NCBI GenBank assembly: GCA_025517485.1
Contig: JAOPKB010000001.1
Coordinates: 496,001 to 560,000, forward strand
Direction of reading: 5' to 3'
Length of the DNA: 64,000 bases
Source of the DNA: Natronoglomus mannanivorans
GTDB lineage: Archaea > Halobacteriota > Halobacteria > Halobacteriales > Natrialbaceae
The notes below the pieces were generated by a model. It saw nothing but the letters and a program-made list of their open reading frames with translations, was not told the origin of the DNA and did no database searches. A program made the translations under genes and the position numbers. Below are positions 26,677-35,721 of the stretch, in pieces (position 1 is the stretch's first letter; every line of letters begins with the position of its first letter).

Positions 26677-28769
26677 ACACCAGGCATCTCGCGATCGCGA
26701 TCGGAATCCTCGCGTTCACGCTCGCGATTGCGGTTCTGGGCAATGTACTGACCCTCGGAGTGGGAAGCTGGGCGATCATCCTCGTCGGGGTCCTCACACT
26801 GCTCGTCGCATTGAATACCCTCACGCGTCGCCACGGCGTCCGTGACCACGGCACCACGCCGGATCCCGAACACCGGTATCGCGTCCCAGCTCCGGGTGCA
26901 GAGCTCACCGACGCAGTCGATCAATTCCGCTCACGTCGCAACGATCTCTTCGTTCCCAGCAACCGTATTCACGCCGGCCTCCGAGAGGCTGCGATCGCCG
27001 CCCTCACGCGTTTTCAGGGACTCACACCGGCGGCCGCCAACGAACGCGTCGAGGACGGCTCCTGGACCGACGACCCCTACGCGGCCGCGTTTCTCTCTCC
27101 GTCAGTCGATCCTCCCGAGCGGTCGCTTCGGGAACGGGTCACCGATCGGTTCGTCCGGGACGTCAGCTTCCGGGACAGCGTCCGGCGCACCGGCGCTGCC
27201 GTCGCAGCGATCGGCTACACCGGTCTCGGTGACGGTGCGCCAGACCGTAGCGAATCGCGGATCGCGACCTACGAACGCGACGACACCGAGGAAGACGAAC
27301 CCGTTCCGCGAACCACCCAGACGCCCGTCGACGGCGTCGTCGAACGCTCGAGTCGGCGGACCGGCCACTGGTTCGGCGTCGGCGTCGTCGCGTTGATCGC
27401 GATCAGCATCGGCACGTTCACGGAATCAGCCGCGGTCGTCATGGCGGGGGCCGTCGGCATCGCCTACGCCGGCTTCGGTCACGCGATGGAGGCACCGACA
27501 CCGGACATCAGTATCGAACGAACGCTGAGCGAAGAGACGCCCGAACCGGGTGACGAGATCGGCGTCGAGGTGACGATCACCAACGAGAGCAGCCGTCCCC
27601 TGCCCGATCTGCGATTCGTCGACGGGGTTCCGCCAGGACTCGCAGTCTCGGAGGGGACTGCTCGCCTCGGAACCGCACTCCGACCCGGCGAATCCGTCAC
27701 GCTCGAGTACACGGTGGCCGCTCGTCGAGGTCGACACGTCTTCGATCCCGCACTCGTGTTCACGCGTGACCTCTCGCGGTCCTCCGAGAAGGAGTTCCTC
27801 GTCGGTAGCCCGACGTCGATCACCTGCGAACCGGTCTTGCGGCCGATCACGACGTCGGTCCCGCTGCGAGCGACCGCCGCGACGTTCTCCGGGCGGTTGA
27901 CGACCCCCGAAGGCGGTTCCGGGACGCAGTTTCACTCCGTTCGAGAGTACCGCAAGAACGACCCGCTGAACCGAATCGACTGGAACCGACACGCACGGAC
28001 CGGCGAACTCGCGACCCTCGAGTTCCACGAGGAGCGAGCGGCCCGCGTCCTCGTCCTCGTCGACGCCCGCAAGGCGAACTATCTCGCGCCCGAACCCGAC
28101 GCCGCCCACGCGGTCGATCGATCCGTTGCGGCCGCCGGTCGGATCGCCGCCACGCTGCTCGAGGACGGCGACACGGTCGGTCTCGCAGCGATCGGCCCCC
28201 TCGACAAACGCGAGGAAGACGGGGACGACGGGCCCGTCGAACAGTGCTGGCTCGGCCCGTCCTCGGGTCACCACCACCGGGCGCAGTTCCAGAATCTGCT
28301 CGCGACCCATCCACAGTTCTCGACGCTCGCGCCGCCGAAATCGCGGCGGTGGACGCCACAGCTCGAACAGATCTACCGCCGGCTCTCGAGTGACACCCAG
28401 ATCATCCTGCTCACGCCCCTCTGTGATCGGGTCTCGAGCGATATCGTCCAGTGGCTCGACGCCCGTGGATACGCCGTGACCGTCGTCAGCCCGGACCCGA
28501 CGACGGATCGGACGACCGGCAACCAGCTGGCCCGCGTCGCCCGCCGGATTCGCCGGTTCGACCTCCAGCGGACCGGCGTCCCGGTCGTCGACTGGCCCGC
28601 CGATCAGTCGATCGACGAGGCGTTCGCGCGGATCAACGCCGGATCCGGCGTCAGCTCTCGTTCGGGCTCCACCGCCGGCTCGACTGCGGGGACGGACTCG
28701 AGATCGGATGCCGGTGCGACGACGGGGTCGGGAGCGGGGACGGGGACGGAAGCAGGTGGTTCCCCATGA
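26673..28769 (+). CDS. DUF58-domain membrane protein
   Basis: A protein of 698 residues from MNTRHLAIAIGIL at 26673 (ATGA overlap with the upstream stop; a start four codons earlier is possible). Two hydrophobic segments near the N-terminus and one pair near residue 230 anchor it. A beta-sandwich region follows (PEPGDEIGVEVTITNESSRPLPDLRF), then the DUF58 signature FHSVREYRKNDPLNRIDWNRHARTGELATLEFHEERAARVLVLVDA, a vWA-like fold. The C-terminus is Ser/Gly/Thr-rich. DUF58 proteins normally work with a MoxR ATPase, which is not seen here. Confidence 0.83.
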   Translation: MNTRHLAIAIGILAFTLAIAVLGNVLTLGVGSWAIILVGVLTLLVALNTLTRRHGVRDHGTTPDPEHRYRVPAPGAELTDAVDQFRSRRNDLFVPSNRIHAGLREAAIAALTRFQGLTPAAANERVEDGSWTDDPYAAAFLSPSVDPPERSLRERVTDRFVRDVSFRDSVRRTGAAVAAIGYTGLGDGAPDRSESRIATYERDDTEEDEPVPRTTQTPVDGVVERSSRRTGHWFGVGVVALIAISIGTFTESAAVVMAGAVGIAYAGFGHAMEAPTPDISIERTLSEETPEPGDEIGVEVTITNESSRPLPDLRFVDGVPPGLAVSEGTARLGTALRPGESVTLEYTVAARRGRHVFDPALVFTRDLSRSSEKEFLVGSPTSITCEPVLRPITTSVPLRATAATFSGRLTTPEGGSGTQFHSVREYRKNDPLNRIDWNRHARTGELATLEFHEERAARVLVLVDARKANYLAPEPDAAHAVDRSVAAAGRIAATLLEDGDTVGLAAIGPLDKREEDGDDGPVEQCWLGPSSGHHHRAQFQNLLATHPQFSTLAPPKSRRWTPQLEQIYRRLSSDTQIILLTPLCDRVSSDIVQWLDARGYAVTVVSPDPTTDRTTGNQLARVARRIRRFDLQRTGVPVVDWPADQSIDEAFARINAGSGVSSRSGSTAGSTAGTDSRSDAGATTGSGAGTGTEAGGSP

Positions 28770-29317
28770 CCACGGACGAACTCACACGCCGACCGGCGCT
28801 GATCAGTAGCGCGATCGCCGCAGGCGGCGCTGTCCTCGCCGTCGTCGCCGGCGGCTACGCGTCTCCCGTCGGTCTCGGATTCGGTATCGCCGGTGCTGCC
28901 TTCCTCGCACTGGGTTTCGTACGCGGGACCAACTCGGCGATCGACTTCGGCTCTCTCCTGTTGTTCGGCGGGGTCCTCGTAGGTGGCTACGAGGGTGGCT
29001 CCGTCGAACTCGCGCTGCTGGGAACCGTCGGCGCGGTCGTCGCCTGGGACCTCGGACAGAGCGCGATCGACCTCGGCGAACAGCTCGGCCGTGAAGCCGA
29101 GACGACCCGTCTCGAGGCCGTCCACGTCGCCTCGAGTGTAATCGTCGGACTGCTCGCGGTCACGGTCGGCTACACGATGTACGTGTTCGCGGCCGACGGA
29201 CAGCCGGTGGCTGCGGTGGCGCTATTGCTCGCCGCTGCCGGACTCGTCACGATCGGGCTCGGCGTTCGATACCGGCGCTCCGGAGAACTCCGTCGGGGAG
29301 GATCGCAGTATCCGTGA
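28766..29317 (+). CDS. Polytopic membrane protein of the DUF58 operon
   Basis: A 183-residue protein with five or six hydrophobic helices, starting at the ATG that overlaps the DUF58 stop (ATGA at 28766). Segments such as LISSAIAAGGAVLAVVAGGY and TIGLGVRYRRSGELRRGG are typical of small haloarchaeal membrane partners (a family I recall as DUF7519). No catalytic motif. Translational coupling ties it to the DUF4129/DUF58 pair. Confidence 0.7.
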   Translation: MTTDELTRRPALISSAIAAGGAVLAVVAGGYASPVGLGFGIAGAAFLALGFVRGTNSAIDFGSLLLFGGVLVGGYEGGSVELALLGTVGAVVAWDLGQSAIDLGEQLGREAETTRLEAVHVASSVIVGLLAVTVGYTMYVFAADGQPVAAVALLLAAAGLVTIGLGVRYRRSGELRRGGSQYP

Positions 29318-29400
29318 CGTGGGCGCTCTCGAGCGCTCGAGAGTGGTGGCGGCTCCGTCGAGAGAATAATGACCCTGTGAGCGACTCGGAACTCGAGTTC

Positions 29401-30381
29401 TCAGACCTCGAGGTACGTCTCGTTGAACTCCCACTCGCCGTTTTCCCCCTGTACCAGGTACTCGCCGTAGTAGGGGACGCGATTCGCGACGACCTCGCGA
29501 TAGGCCTCGCGGATCTCCGCTTTCGTCATCTCGCCCATCGACCGCAGGTCGTCGTTCCGGTTGAGACAGCCCTTGAGGTAGCCCTCGTGGGTGACGCGGA
29601 CGCGGTGGCAGTTGGCACAGAAGGTCGGATTCTCGACGGGGTCGACGATCTCGACCATTCCGCTCGAGTCGTCCGATGGACCCCCACCGATCCAGTAGCG
29701 TTTGCGGTCGTGCATCTCCCGGTGTTCGATCGCTGTGGCTTGCTCGGCCAGCCAGTCGTGGACTCGCTGGATGTCGATGTTCCACTCGGGGTGGCCCGTC
29801 AGCTCCGGCATGTACTCGATGAGCTGGAGTTGCAGCCCGTCGTTGTCGGCGACGTGATCGACCATCTCCGGTACGTAGCCCGCCGTGTGTTCGAAGACGA
29901 CCATGTTGAGTTTGACCGGGTCGAGCCCGGCCTCGAGGGCAGCTTCGACCCCTTCGATTACCCGATCGTACGCACCGCTTTTCGTGACCTCTGCGAACGC
30001 CGACGGATCGAGGGCGTCCTGTGAGACGTTCACCCGTTCGAGACCGGCCTCGACGAGTCCCTCGGCGCGGTCGGGAAGGAAGGTGCCGTTGGTCGTCAGC
30101 GACACTTCCATCGTGTCGGGCGTGCGAGCGATGATCTCCTCGAGGTCCTCACGAAGCATCGGTTCGCCGCCGGTGAACTTGACCGAGTCGACGCCGAACT
30201 CGGCGACGACCTCGAGGATTCGCACGACGTCGTCGGCGCTCATTTCCTCGTCCTGTGGGGCCATCGGGCCGCGGGTGTCACCCAGTCCCTCGTTGTGACA
30301 GTAGACGCAGTCGAAGTTACACCGGTCGGTCAGCGAGATGCGGATCCCCGACACCTCGCGGCCGAACTCGTCGGTGAGCAT
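29401..30381 (-). CDS. moaA: GTP 3',8-cyclase MoaA
   Basis: Radical SAM enzyme that starts molybdenum cofactor synthesis from GTP. The 326 residues have the N-terminal cluster motif [13 protein letters not shown] (CxxxCxxC) and the C-terminal second Fe-S site with [18 protein letters not shown]. The SAM-binding GGEPMLRED follows. No other moa gene is adjacent. A CTTAAATA box (30405-30412) 24 nt before the ATG suggests a leaderless mRNA. Confidence 0.94.
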   Translation of the reverse strand: MLTDEFGREVSGIRISLTDRCNFDCVYCHNEGLGDTRGPMAPQDEEMSADDVVRILEVVAEFGVDSVKFTGGEPMLREDLEEIIARTPDTMEVSLTTNGTFLPDRAEGLVEAGLERVNVSQDALDPSAFAEVTKSGAYDRVIEGVEAALEAGLDPVKLNMVVFEHTAGYVPEMVDHVADNDGLQLQLIEYMPELTGHPEWNIDIQRVHDWLAEQATAIEHREMHDRKRYWIGGGPSDDSSGMVEIVDPVENPTFCANCHRVRVTHEGYLKGCLNRNDDLRSMGEMTKAEIREAYREVVANRVPYYGEYLVQGENGEWEFNETYLEV

Positions 30382-30404
30382 GCTCCTCTCTTGCAGGTAG
30401 CCTC

Positions 30405-30412
30405 GCTTAAAT
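30405..30412 (-). promoter_or_regulatory. moaA TATA box
   Basis: Minus-strand TATTTAAG, 24 nt from the moaA ATG. The spacing implies transcription starting at the start codon. Confidence 0.5.
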
Positions 30413-30574
30413 ACGAGGGCGGATTCGGGCCGTCCGTAACCGAATATGGTTGCGCTCGTTCCGACGCGAGGTCACAAACGGTCGTCTACCAGCGACCGAA
30501 TCCGGTTCCGACCTGGCGTGTCGACGGCCGAACCGACACATGACTCTTGGCGCTGGGCGTGGTCTGCTCACTCC

Positions 30575-31255
30575 ATGAGCACAATCGCAGAGCTCACCAT
30601 CCCTGCCGACGAGTTCGCACTCCGGCGAACCCTCGAGAATCTCCCCGAACTCGAGGTCGAAGTCGAGCGCGTCGTCGCCTACGATCCCGGTCACGTGATG
30701 CCCTACGTCTGGTTCTCGGGTCCCGACGAGGAGACGCTCTCGGCCCTCGACGACGAACTCACCGAGGACTCGAGCGTCGACAGCGTCGAACTGCTCACGG
30801 ACCTCGAAGACGAGCGACTCTATCGGATGGACTGGGTCGAGGACGTCACCTTCATGTTGCACATGCTCACCGAGGAGGAGGCGACGATCCTCCACGCGAC
30901 CGGCGAGCGGGCCAAGTGGCAACTGCGGATCCTCTTTCCCGAACGCGATTCGCTGTCTCGGACCTACGAGTTCGCGACCGATCAGGGGTTCACGGTCGAC
31001 ATCCAGAAGATTCACGAACTCGACGACGACCGCTACGGTCGCTACGGGCTCACCGACGCCCAACACGAGACGCTCGTCCAGGCGCTAGAACGGGGCTACT
31101 ACCAGATCCCGCGCGAGGTCGACATGGAGGAACTGTCGAACGAACTCGACATCTCCCACCAGGCGCTGTCCGAACGACTGCGTCGAGCTCATCGCGCACT
31201 CGTCGAGGATGCAATCTCCCTCGGCCCTGACGGTGAGGACGACGACCTCGAGTGA
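30575..31255 (+). CDS. HTH-10 family regulator (bacterio-opsin-activator-like)
   Basis: A 226-residue transcription factor. The N-terminal half is a sensor-like beta-alpha domain (VMPYVWFSGPDEETLSALDDEL); the C-terminal half is the HTH_10 module YGLTDAQHETLVQALERGYYQIPREVDMEELSNELDISHQALSERLRRAHRAL, typical of haloarchaeal bacterio-opsin-activator proteins. No GAF/PAS domain is present, so it is a short form. The frame opens at 30446, but MSTIAELTIP at 30575 is the natural start. Target genes are unknown. Confidence 0.85.
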   Translation: MSTIAELTIPADEFALRRTLENLPELEVEVERVVAYDPGHVMPYVWFSGPDEETLSALDDELTEDSSVDSVELLTDLEDERLYRMDWVEDVTFMLHMLTEEEATILHATGERAKWQLRILFPERDSLSRTYEFATDQGFTVDIQKIHELDDDRYGRYGLTDAQHETLVQALERGYYQIPREVDMEELSNELDISHQALSERLRRAHRALVEDAISLGPDGEDDDLE

Positions 31256-31345
31256 TCGCGACGAAGCCGACGCGAATCAGAGAGATCAGGGACGTGAAGC
31301 GACGGCACAAGAGCTACCCACGTGACGCCCGAATACCCAATCCAT

Positions 31346-31561
31346 ATGGACGACGACATGCTCGAAGATCAACGCCAGCTCGTCGAACTGATCGAGAACG
31401 AAGGGTGGGACATCACCGACCTCGAACTCTCCGCCTACGACAGCCCGTGGGCCGACGAGGACGACCCGGAAGCGACGGTCACGATCACGGCGCGAAAGCC
31501 CTACGAGAGCGAAGACGGCGACGGCGATAGCAGCGACGACAATCCGTTCAGGTACAAGTGA
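31346..31561 (+). CDS. Small acidic haloarchaeal protein
   Basis: Seventy-one residues starting MDDDMLEDQRQLVELIENEGWDITDLELSAYDS. The first half looks like a helix-strand unit, then TVTITARKPYE; the tail is Asp/Ser/Gly-rich. A GTG eight codons upstream would also work. No motif is recognised. Lies between the HTH regulator and rtcB, with the same strand as the regulator. Confidence 0.6.
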   Translation: MDDDMLEDQRQLVELIENEGWDITDLELSAYDSPWADEDDPEATVTITARKPYESEDGDGDSSDDNPFRYK

Positions 31562-31636
31562 AGGCGAAATCGAAGATGACGGTGAGGGTGAGGGTGACGG
31601 GTGTCGCCGATCGTGGAACACTCACCCCTCGAGAGC

Positions 31637-33097
31637 TCACCCCTTGATGTTACAGACCGGGAACGTTCGCGCGACCTTGTCGCCGATACCGAGCGCGTCG
31701 GAGACGCGGACGACTTCGTCGACGTCCTTGTAGACGCCCGGCGCTTCCTCGGCGATCGTCGCACCGGACTGTGCCTTGACGTAGATCTGCTGTCGATCCT
31801 GCAGTTCCTGCTGGACGTCACCACCCCAGTAGTCCTGTTTGGCCTGCGTGCGGCTCATGAGTCGGCCCGCACCGTGGGCGGTCGACCCGAACGTGAGATC
31901 CATCGAGGCCTCGCCGCCACGCAGGACGTAGCTTCCCGCACCCATGCTGCCAGGAATGATCACTGGCTGGCCGACGTCGCGATAGGCGCTTGGCACGTCG
32001 GGGTGGCCGGCCGGGAACGCCCGCGTCGCACCCTTTCGGTGGACGTAGAGTTCGCGCTGTTCCCCGCCGACCTCGTGTGTCTCTTTCTTCGCGATGTTGT
32101 GGGCCACGTCGTAGAGCAAGTTCATCTCCATTTCCTCCCACGATCGGTCGAACACTCGCTCGAACACCTGCCGGGTGCGGTGCATGATCAGCTGCCGGTT
32201 GACCCACGCGAAGTTGATCGCGGCGTTCATCGCCCCGTAGTAGTCCTCCGCCAGTTGCGATCCCGCGGGCGCAGCCGCTAGCTCCTTGTCCGGCAACTGG
32301 TTCAACAGTCCCCGATGTTGTTGCTCGATCTTTCGGAGGTAGTCGTTGCAGGTCTGATGGCCCAATCCGCGAGAGCCACAGTGAATCAACACGACGATCT
32401 GGTCTTTCTCGAGACCGAACGCCTCGCCGACCTCGCCGTCGAAGACGTCCGTCACCCGCTGGACCTCGAGGAAGTGATTGCCCGAGCCCAGCGAGCCGAG
32501 CTGGTTCTTCCCGCGATCCTTCGCTTTCTGGGTGACCTTCGAGGGGTCGGCACCCTCGCGCATCCCCTCGTCCTCGCAGTGGAGCAGATCCTCCTCGACG
32601 GCGTACCCGTGTTCGAGCGCCCAGTCGACACCTCGAGCGAGGACGTCCTCGACAGTGTCGACGTCGCTCTCGACGATCCCGCCGCCGCCGAGACCTGACG
32701 GAACGTTGTCGAATAGCGCGTCGACGAGTTCTTCCTCGTGACCCTGGACGTCGCTGTAGGTCAGATTCGTCGTCATCATTCGGACGCCGCAATTGATATC
32801 ATAGCCAACCGCTCCCGGCGAAATACAGCCATTCTCGGCGTCCATCGCACCGACGCCGCCGACCGGGAAGCCGTAGCCCTGGTGGCCATCGGGCATACAG
32901 ATCGCGTAGTTCGTAATTCCCGGAAGGTGCGTCGCGTTCCGCAACTGCTCGAGGGTCTTGTCGTCCGAAATTTGCTCGAGGAGCGCTTCGCTCGCGAGCA
33001 CGCGTGCGGGCGAGCGCATCTCTCCTTCCTGTGGGAGTTCCCAGACGAACTCGCGGATCCGCTCGAGTGTCACGCCGTTCGCGTCGAAGGTCGTCAT
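31637..33097 (-). CDS. rtcB: RNA-splicing ligase RtcB
   Basis: Joins tRNA exons by linking a 2',3'-cyclic phosphate end to a 5'-OH, using GTP and metal. From MTTFDANGVTLERIREF at 33097 the protein has 486 residues. Metal and GMP-site motifs are present: GAVGYDINCGVRMM (Cys), GSGNHFLEVQ, HCGSRGLGHQTC with the metal His, and the C-terminal GSMGAGSYVLRGGE and HGAGR with the guanylylated His. Archease lies nearby, and the intron-bearing tRNA-Met downstream is a likely substrate. Confidence 0.95.
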   Translation of the reverse strand: MTTFDANGVTLERIREFVWELPQEGEMRSPARVLASEALLEQISDDKTLEQLRNATHLPGITNYAICMPDGHQGYGFPVGGVGAMDAENGCISPGAVGYDINCGVRMMTTNLTYSDVQGHEEELVDALFDNVPSGLGGGGIVESDVDTVEDVLARGVDWALEHGYAVEEDLLHCEDEGMREGADPSKVTQKAKDRGKNQLGSLGSGNHFLEVQRVTDVFDGEVGEAFGLEKDQIVVLIHCGSRGLGHQTCNDYLRKIEQQHRGLLNQLPDKELAAAPAGSQLAEDYYGAMNAAINFAWVNRQLIMHRTRQVFERVFDRSWEEMEMNLLYDVAHNIAKKETHEVGGEQRELYVHRKGATRAFPAGHPDVPSAYRDVGQPVIIPGSMGAGSYVLRGGEASMDLTFGSTAHGAGRLMSRTQAKQDYWGGDVQQELQDRQQIYVKAQSGATIAEEAPGVYKDVDEVVRVSDALGIGDKVARTFPVCNIKG

Positions 33098-33182
33098 AGT
33101 CGAAACTGGGTGGCGGACGCTCAAAGAAGTGTCTCTGTTCCGAACGCGGTGTCGACCTGTCGAACGCCGACCAGCCCGACGA

Positions 33183-34262
33183 TCACGCCGGCGACGGCGT
33201 CGCCGACTCCACTTCGTCCTCGACGACCGTCATCCGGTTGTCGACGGAGTAGGGGCCGCCGCCGGTGATCAGGAGCACGGAGGCCATCCCGAACAGCGCG
33301 ACGTGAGCGAGGACGGGATCGTCCGGCAGGGCGAACAGCGTCAGCGTGAACATCGTGATCGCGGTCGCCGCCCCGGCACGGGTGAACACGCCCGCGATGA
33401 GCGCCAGCCCGAGCGCGGCTTCAGTCAGGCCTGCTCCCATAACCCACAGCTCCGGGCTGACCGGTACCACCGCCGTCAGATCGTAGTTGTCGACGACCGA
33501 AAGTGCGATTCCCGGTCGGAGGAGTTTCTGGGAGACGCCGAGGTAGACGAACGTGACGCCGAGCCCGATGCGGGTCACCGTCGGCAGGAACTGTTCGTAC
33601 GGCTCGATCCACGATTTGAACGCGCGTGCGCGGCCGTAGACGACGTCGATCCGGCCGTAGAGCGTTCCCGGCGTACCGGCCACTCGCGAGAAGACGTGGT
33701 CGGCGCTCGGACGACCGCTTCCGACGAGCGCGATCGCGAGTAAGCCACCGACGAACTCGAGTTGGAGCAAGAGCTGTGGTTCGAAGACGACGCCGACGAG
33801 GTAGACGACGAGCGTGACCAGCGCGACGAGTCTGGTCGCGAGGCCGAACAAGAGGAGAAAGCCGAGTGCGATCTGCAGGATACGCAACTGGACGTCGACC
33901 GCTGGACTGATGAAGTAGCCGCCGAATCCGGCCCCGATCAGTGGAATCCCGAACGAGATACGCAAGAGCCAGGGGACGTAGTCGGTGTACTCGCGCATCG
34001 CGAACCGAAAGGCTGCGAAGTCCTTCGGAAACGGTCGGAAGACGAGGTAGCCGACGACCACTGCGAGGCTCACGATCGCGCCCGCGAGAAGTGGGCCGAC
34101 GACGAACGGATCGACGACCGCGTCGGTGAGAAACTCCGCGGCGCCGACGTCGTGTTCGTCGTCGACGACGTACTCCTCGTGTGCCATCACGGATCCGACT
34201 GCGAGGACGAGGAGGACGATTACGGTACAGCACCCCGAAGCCAGCCGTGTCGCTCGCGACAT
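33183..34262 (-). CDS. DoxX-family membrane protein (duplicated domain)
   Basis: A 359-residue polytopic membrane protein. The N-terminus CCTVIVLLVLAVGSVMAHEEYV looks like a signal peptide or anchor. Two DoxX-like four-helix units follow: one around PWLLRISFGIPLIGAGFGGYFISPAV, the other around VTRIGLGVTFVYLGVSQKLLRP. The tail is soluble and short. DoxX proteins are often linked to oxidoreductases, but no partner is adjacent. It sits between rtcB and archease without an obvious link to RNA work. Confidence 0.75.
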   Translation of the reverse strand: MSRATRLASGCCTVIVLLVLAVGSVMAHEEYVVDDEHDVGAAEFLTDAVVDPFVVGPLLAGAIVSLAVVVGYLVFRPFPKDFAAFRFAMREYTDYVPWLLRISFGIPLIGAGFGGYFISPAVDVQLRILQIALGFLLLFGLATRLVALVTLVVYLVGVVFEPQLLLQLEFVGGLLAIALVGSGRPSADHVFSRVAGTPGTLYGRIDVVYGRARAFKSWIEPYEQFLPTVTRIGLGVTFVYLGVSQKLLRPGIALSVVDNYDLTAVVPVSPELWVMGAGLTEAALGLALIAGVFTRAGAATAITMFTLTLFALPDDPVLAHVALFGMASVLLITGGGPYSVDNRMTVVEDEVESATPSPA

Positions 34263-34349
34263 ACGTGGACGTTCGGTCTCGCTACGGAAAAGCACTCTCG
34301 AGCGTGAACGATGGTGAGAGAGAGAGGCGCCAAGAGCAGTTTCGGACGG

Positions 34350-34907
34350 CTAGACGTCGAAGACGACGTAGGCTTCCCACGCAGTCGTTCCCGAATCGGG
34401 GTCGCCGTCGACCGCCTCGAGTCGCATTTCCGAGTAGGTCACGGCCTTGATTTCGCGGGCGTCGATTTCGGTGAGTGGAACGCCGCGTGCACTTCCCTCG
34501 AGCGACCATCGATCGTCCGTCTCGTCCGTGCCAGCTGTGCCGACCACGTCTGCTGCGTCGGTCGCATCGTCCGTGTCGGGTGTGCTAGTTGCGTCTGCCG
34601 CGTCGGCGTTGGCCGCATCACCCGCGTCCGAGTGCTCGAGCTGAATCCGGACTCGATTCTCGACCGGCAACTCGAGGCGGACGTCACGGAGGTAGATCAG
34701 CTCGTCTAAATACTCGAACAGGAGCGCCTCCCGGGATTCGGCGACGACGGACAGGTCGAACCGTTCGCCGGCGTCCGCTGGGATCTCGTCCTCGTCACAG
34801 GAGGCCGCCGCCAGTCCGTCGGCGACGGCGGCGACGGTCCTCTCGAGGCTCTCACCCCTCGCTTCGACGGCGATATCGGCCGTGTGCTCCCGGAGTTCGA
34901 AGGGCAT
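34350..34907 (-). CDS. Archease, with an unusual disordered insertion
   Basis: Activates RtcB for multiple-turnover ligation. From MPFELREHTADIAVEARGES at 34907 there are 185 residues; a GTG two codons earlier is an alternative. The conserved parts are HTADIAVEARGESLERTVAAVADGL, LLFEYLDELIYLRDV and EIKAVTYSEMRLEAVD, with the metal-binding Asp near the N-terminus and Asp at the C-terminus (FDV). About 40 residues (93-132), almost only Ala, Asp and Thr, are inserted between strands, making it longer than the usual 140 or so. It lies 1.2 kb from rtcB, with the DoxX gene between. Confidence 0.9.
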   Translation of the reverse strand: MPFELREHTADIAVEARGESLERTVAAVADGLAAASCDEDEIPADAGERFDLSVVAESREALLFEYLDELIYLRDVRLELPVENRVRIQLEHSDAGDAANADAADATSTPDTDDATDAADVVGTAGTDETDDRWSLEGSARGVPLTEIDAREIKAVTYSEMRLEAVDGDPDSGTTAWEAYVVFDV

Positions 34908-35076
34908 ACTCACAGTTGACCGACTGGCGTGGTATGTTCGTCGGTTTCGTGACTGTGTTCGTCCGTTCTCGAGCCCGTCGTTCCAGCCGACACTGTGGTC
35001 CGATCCGTCGGAAAACCGTTCGCCGGTTGTCCTCTTGCCGGTGGAATTATATTCGCGTCCATACTAGGAGGCGGTA

Positions 35077-35565
35077 GTGAGCGTCAACATCGACAGCTGC
35101 GTCGTCAGCCCAGGGAGCGACGAGTTCGTCGAGGAGGCCTGGGAACTCAAAGAGCGCATTCACCACGAGGAGGGTGTGCTCAAACAGCGACGCAATTTCT
35201 TCACTGACGCCTACCGCCGGTCGACGGTCCACTGTTACTTTCAGGAGAATCAGACAGGCCGAGACCTCATCGGGTTCACCGCGGTCAGGCGCGACGGCTA
35301 CATTCTCTTTCTCGCCGTCGCCTCCGACTGTCGCGGCGAAGGTATCGGTAAGCGGCTGGTCGCCAACGTCGTCGAAGACCACCGGTCGGTGACCTGCCAC
35401 GCCCGAACGACCAACGAGAACGCCCTCCAGTTCTACGAGAATCTGGGCTTCGAGATCAAACGCCGGATCGACAACTACTACGAGGACGGTGGCGACGCCT
35501 ACTACCTCAAACTCGGTTCCGAAGGCGGCATCACGGACCGTCTTTCGGAGTTGATGGGTCGGTAA
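35077..35565 (+). CDS. GNAT-family N-acetyltransferase
   Basis: A 162-residue acetyltransferase with a GTG start. The acetyl-CoA loop is LAVASDCRGEGIGKRLVANVV (Arg-x-Gly-x-Gly motif), and NENALQFYENLGFEIKRRI is the usual C-terminal helix-strand. The substrate is unknown; the fold is near RimI-like enzymes that acetylate protein N-termini. No operon partner. Confidence 0.82.
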   Translation: MSVNIDSCVVSPGSDEFVEEAWELKERIHHEEGVLKQRRNFFTDAYRRSTVHCYFQENQTGRDLIGFTAVRRDGYILFLAVASDCRGEGIGKRLVANVVEDHRSVTCHARTTNENALQFYENLGFEIKRRIDNYYEDGGDAYYLKLGSEGGITDRLSELMGR

Positions 35566-35687
35566 CTGACTCTCGTCGACACTCGTTTCTGCAATCGATC
35601 GTACGACGTCTCGAGTCTTCTCTCCGGTTCGGCGTCGAAGTACCACTCCACGGGCGACCGAGCTCGACCGCTCCCTATCCCGGCAGT

Positions 35688-35695
35688 GTTTTAAC
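35688..35695 (+). promoter_or_regulatory. priS TATA box
   Basis: GTTTTAAC, 27 nt before the priS ATG, fits a leaderless promoter for the priS-GINS pair. Confidence 0.5.
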
Positions 35696-35721
35696 GACCG
35701 CCCGACGAGTAGTCGGATCGT

